A DNA stretch of 59,000 nucleotides from an uncultured Bacteroidia bacterium (GTDB lineage Bacteria; Bacteroidota; Bacteroidia; J057; CALDDN01). The notes beneath the pieces were generated by a model that worked only from the letters and a program-made list of their open reading frames with translations, searched no databases and had not been told where the DNA came from. The DNA lies in contig CALDDN010000033.1 in NCBI GenBank assembly GCA_937936615.1, positions 1-59,000 on the forward strand, in the 5' to 3' direction. Positions 58,448 through 59,000 of this stretch are shown piece after piece. Numbering within the stretch: the first letter of the stretch is position 1; each line of letters opens with the position of its first letter. The translations under genes and the position numbers were made by a program.

Positions 58448-59000
58448 CCTTCAAGCCTTTGTCGCGGGCTTCGTTCCAGAGTTGCAGGGCGCGTTCGGGC
58501 TGCCCCAGCCGGTAGTAGATGTCGCCCAGGTGGTGGGTGATCTCGGCACTGCCTTTGTTGTTGTAGGCTTTTTCGACCCATTGGCGGGCTTCCTCGTAGC
58601 GGCCCAGCTCGTAGAGCACCCAGCCATAGGTATCCTGAAAGGAACTGTTGTTGGGTTCGCGGCCGATGGCCTGCTCGATGAGCTTGAGGGCGTAGTCGAG
58701 GCGTTCGCGGCGCAGCGACAGGAAGTAGGCGTAGTTGTTGAGCACCAGCGGGTTGCCGGGGCTGGTCTGCAGGGCTTTTTCAAGCCAGCTGTCCGAGGCC
58801 TTGTGCTCGCCGGTGCGGTGGTAGCTGTCGGCCAGGGTGAGCATGGCCTGGAGCGGGTCGAAGTAGTTGGGCGTGTCGAATTTGAGAAATTTCTCGAGGG
58901 CGTAGATCGCTTCGCTGTGATTGCCTGCCTGGTGGCTCGAGAGGCCGTAAAAGTAGAGCAGCGTCGGGTTGTTGGGGAACTGCTCGTAGGCGGCGCGGCT
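58407..59000 (-). CDS. TPR protein (5' part beyond window)
   Basis: The open frame reaches the right edge, so only the C-terminal 197 residues are visible. Four or five TPR units are clear (for example NPTLLYFYGLSSHQAGNHSEAIYALEKFL, DSWLEKALQTSPGNPLVLNNYAYFLSLR, EPNNSSFQDTYGWVLYELGRYEEARQWVEKA, STEITHHLGDIYYRLGQPERALQLWNEA-like). It is a scaffold or outer-membrane-lipoprotein-type TPR protein, of the kind commonly found upstream of DUF4292 and EnvC-like genes. Its full length and export signal are outside the window. Confidence 0.8.
   Translation of the reverse strand, partial: SRAAYEQFPNNPTLLYFYGLSSHQAGNHSEAIYALEKFLKFDTPNYFDPLQAMLTLADSYHRTGEHKASDSWLEKALQTSPGNPLVLNNYAYFLSLRRERLDYALKLIEQAIGREPNNSSFQDTYGWVLYELGRYEEARQWVEKAYNNKGSAEITHHLGDIYYRLGQPERALQLWNEARDKGLKDAELERKIATRQL

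Noticed and set aside
1-59000. CRISPR arrays, insertion sequences, prophage, rRNA
   Set aside because: No repeat-spacer arrays, transposase or integrase signatures, or rRNA sequence were seen.

Overview
The window looks like chromosomal DNA of a GC-rich member of the Bacteroidota. Several independent signs agree. Secreted proteins end in type IX secretion (T9SS) sorting domains of type A (first gene, M43 protease, subtilase) or type B (IgGFc-like adhesin). There is a PorW/SprE-like T9SS lipoprotein. Families largely confined to the phylum occur (DUF4292, DUF4476, DUF2279, RicT-type PSP1 protein). Several promoters fit the Bacteroidota -7 box TAnnTTTG. A Saprospiria-like or related GC-rich lineage is plausible, but I cannot place it further. 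No rRNA, CRISPR array, prophage or transposase was seen; there is one tRNA, Arg(CCG).

Layout. 1-7 kb: end of a SprB-repeat surface protein with a small coiled secreted partner, a DUF2279 protein, a secreted M43 metalloprotease, and a leftward cell-shape cluster (M23 peptidase, bactofilin, AtpZ). 7-16 kb: PorW/SprE-like lipoprotein, a giant AsmA-like protein, a small membrane protein, RicT and a lone receiver protein. 16-20 kb: HhH protein, tRNA-Arg with a strong terminator, dapF, ychF and a small secreted protein. 20-26 kb: IgGFc-like T9SS type B protein, a cysteine-rich secreted protein and pheT. 26-34.7 kb: DUF4476 protein, ilvE, then leftward ChaN, a polytopic membrane protein, an MMPL/RND transporter, rimK and a RimB-like protease. 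35-42 kb: Uup ABC-F ATPase; a rightward Lrp regulator, amino acid permease and DegT aminotransferase set; radA. 42-49 kb: two paralogous TPR sensor kinases flanking a lipoprotein and aroC. 49-52.3 kb: a PIN-like/FdtB-type aminotransferase fusion coupled to a GtrB/ArnC-type glycosyltransferase, and an OsmC protein. 52.4-59 kb: subtilase, orphan nuoB, M23 peptidase, a HisB-N-type phosphatase, and a leftward EnvC-like, DUF4292 and TPR operon running off the window.

Themes. Envelope and surface biology dominate: T9SS cargo plus a T9SS component, peptidoglycan hydrolases or their activators with bactofilin, AsmA and MMPL envelope proteins, and a sugar-amine/glycolipid pair. Housekeeping genes (dapF, ychF, pheT, ilvE, aroC, radA, nuoB, uup) are scattered between them. 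The observations most worth following are the PIN-like/aminotransferase fusion, the kinase paralogue that has lost its N-box asparagines and sits directly behind a terminator-like hairpin, the M43 protease with His in place of the metzincin glycine, the orphan nuoB, and an 11-bp motif shared by three intergenic regions. No single locus is a clear, wholly new system.
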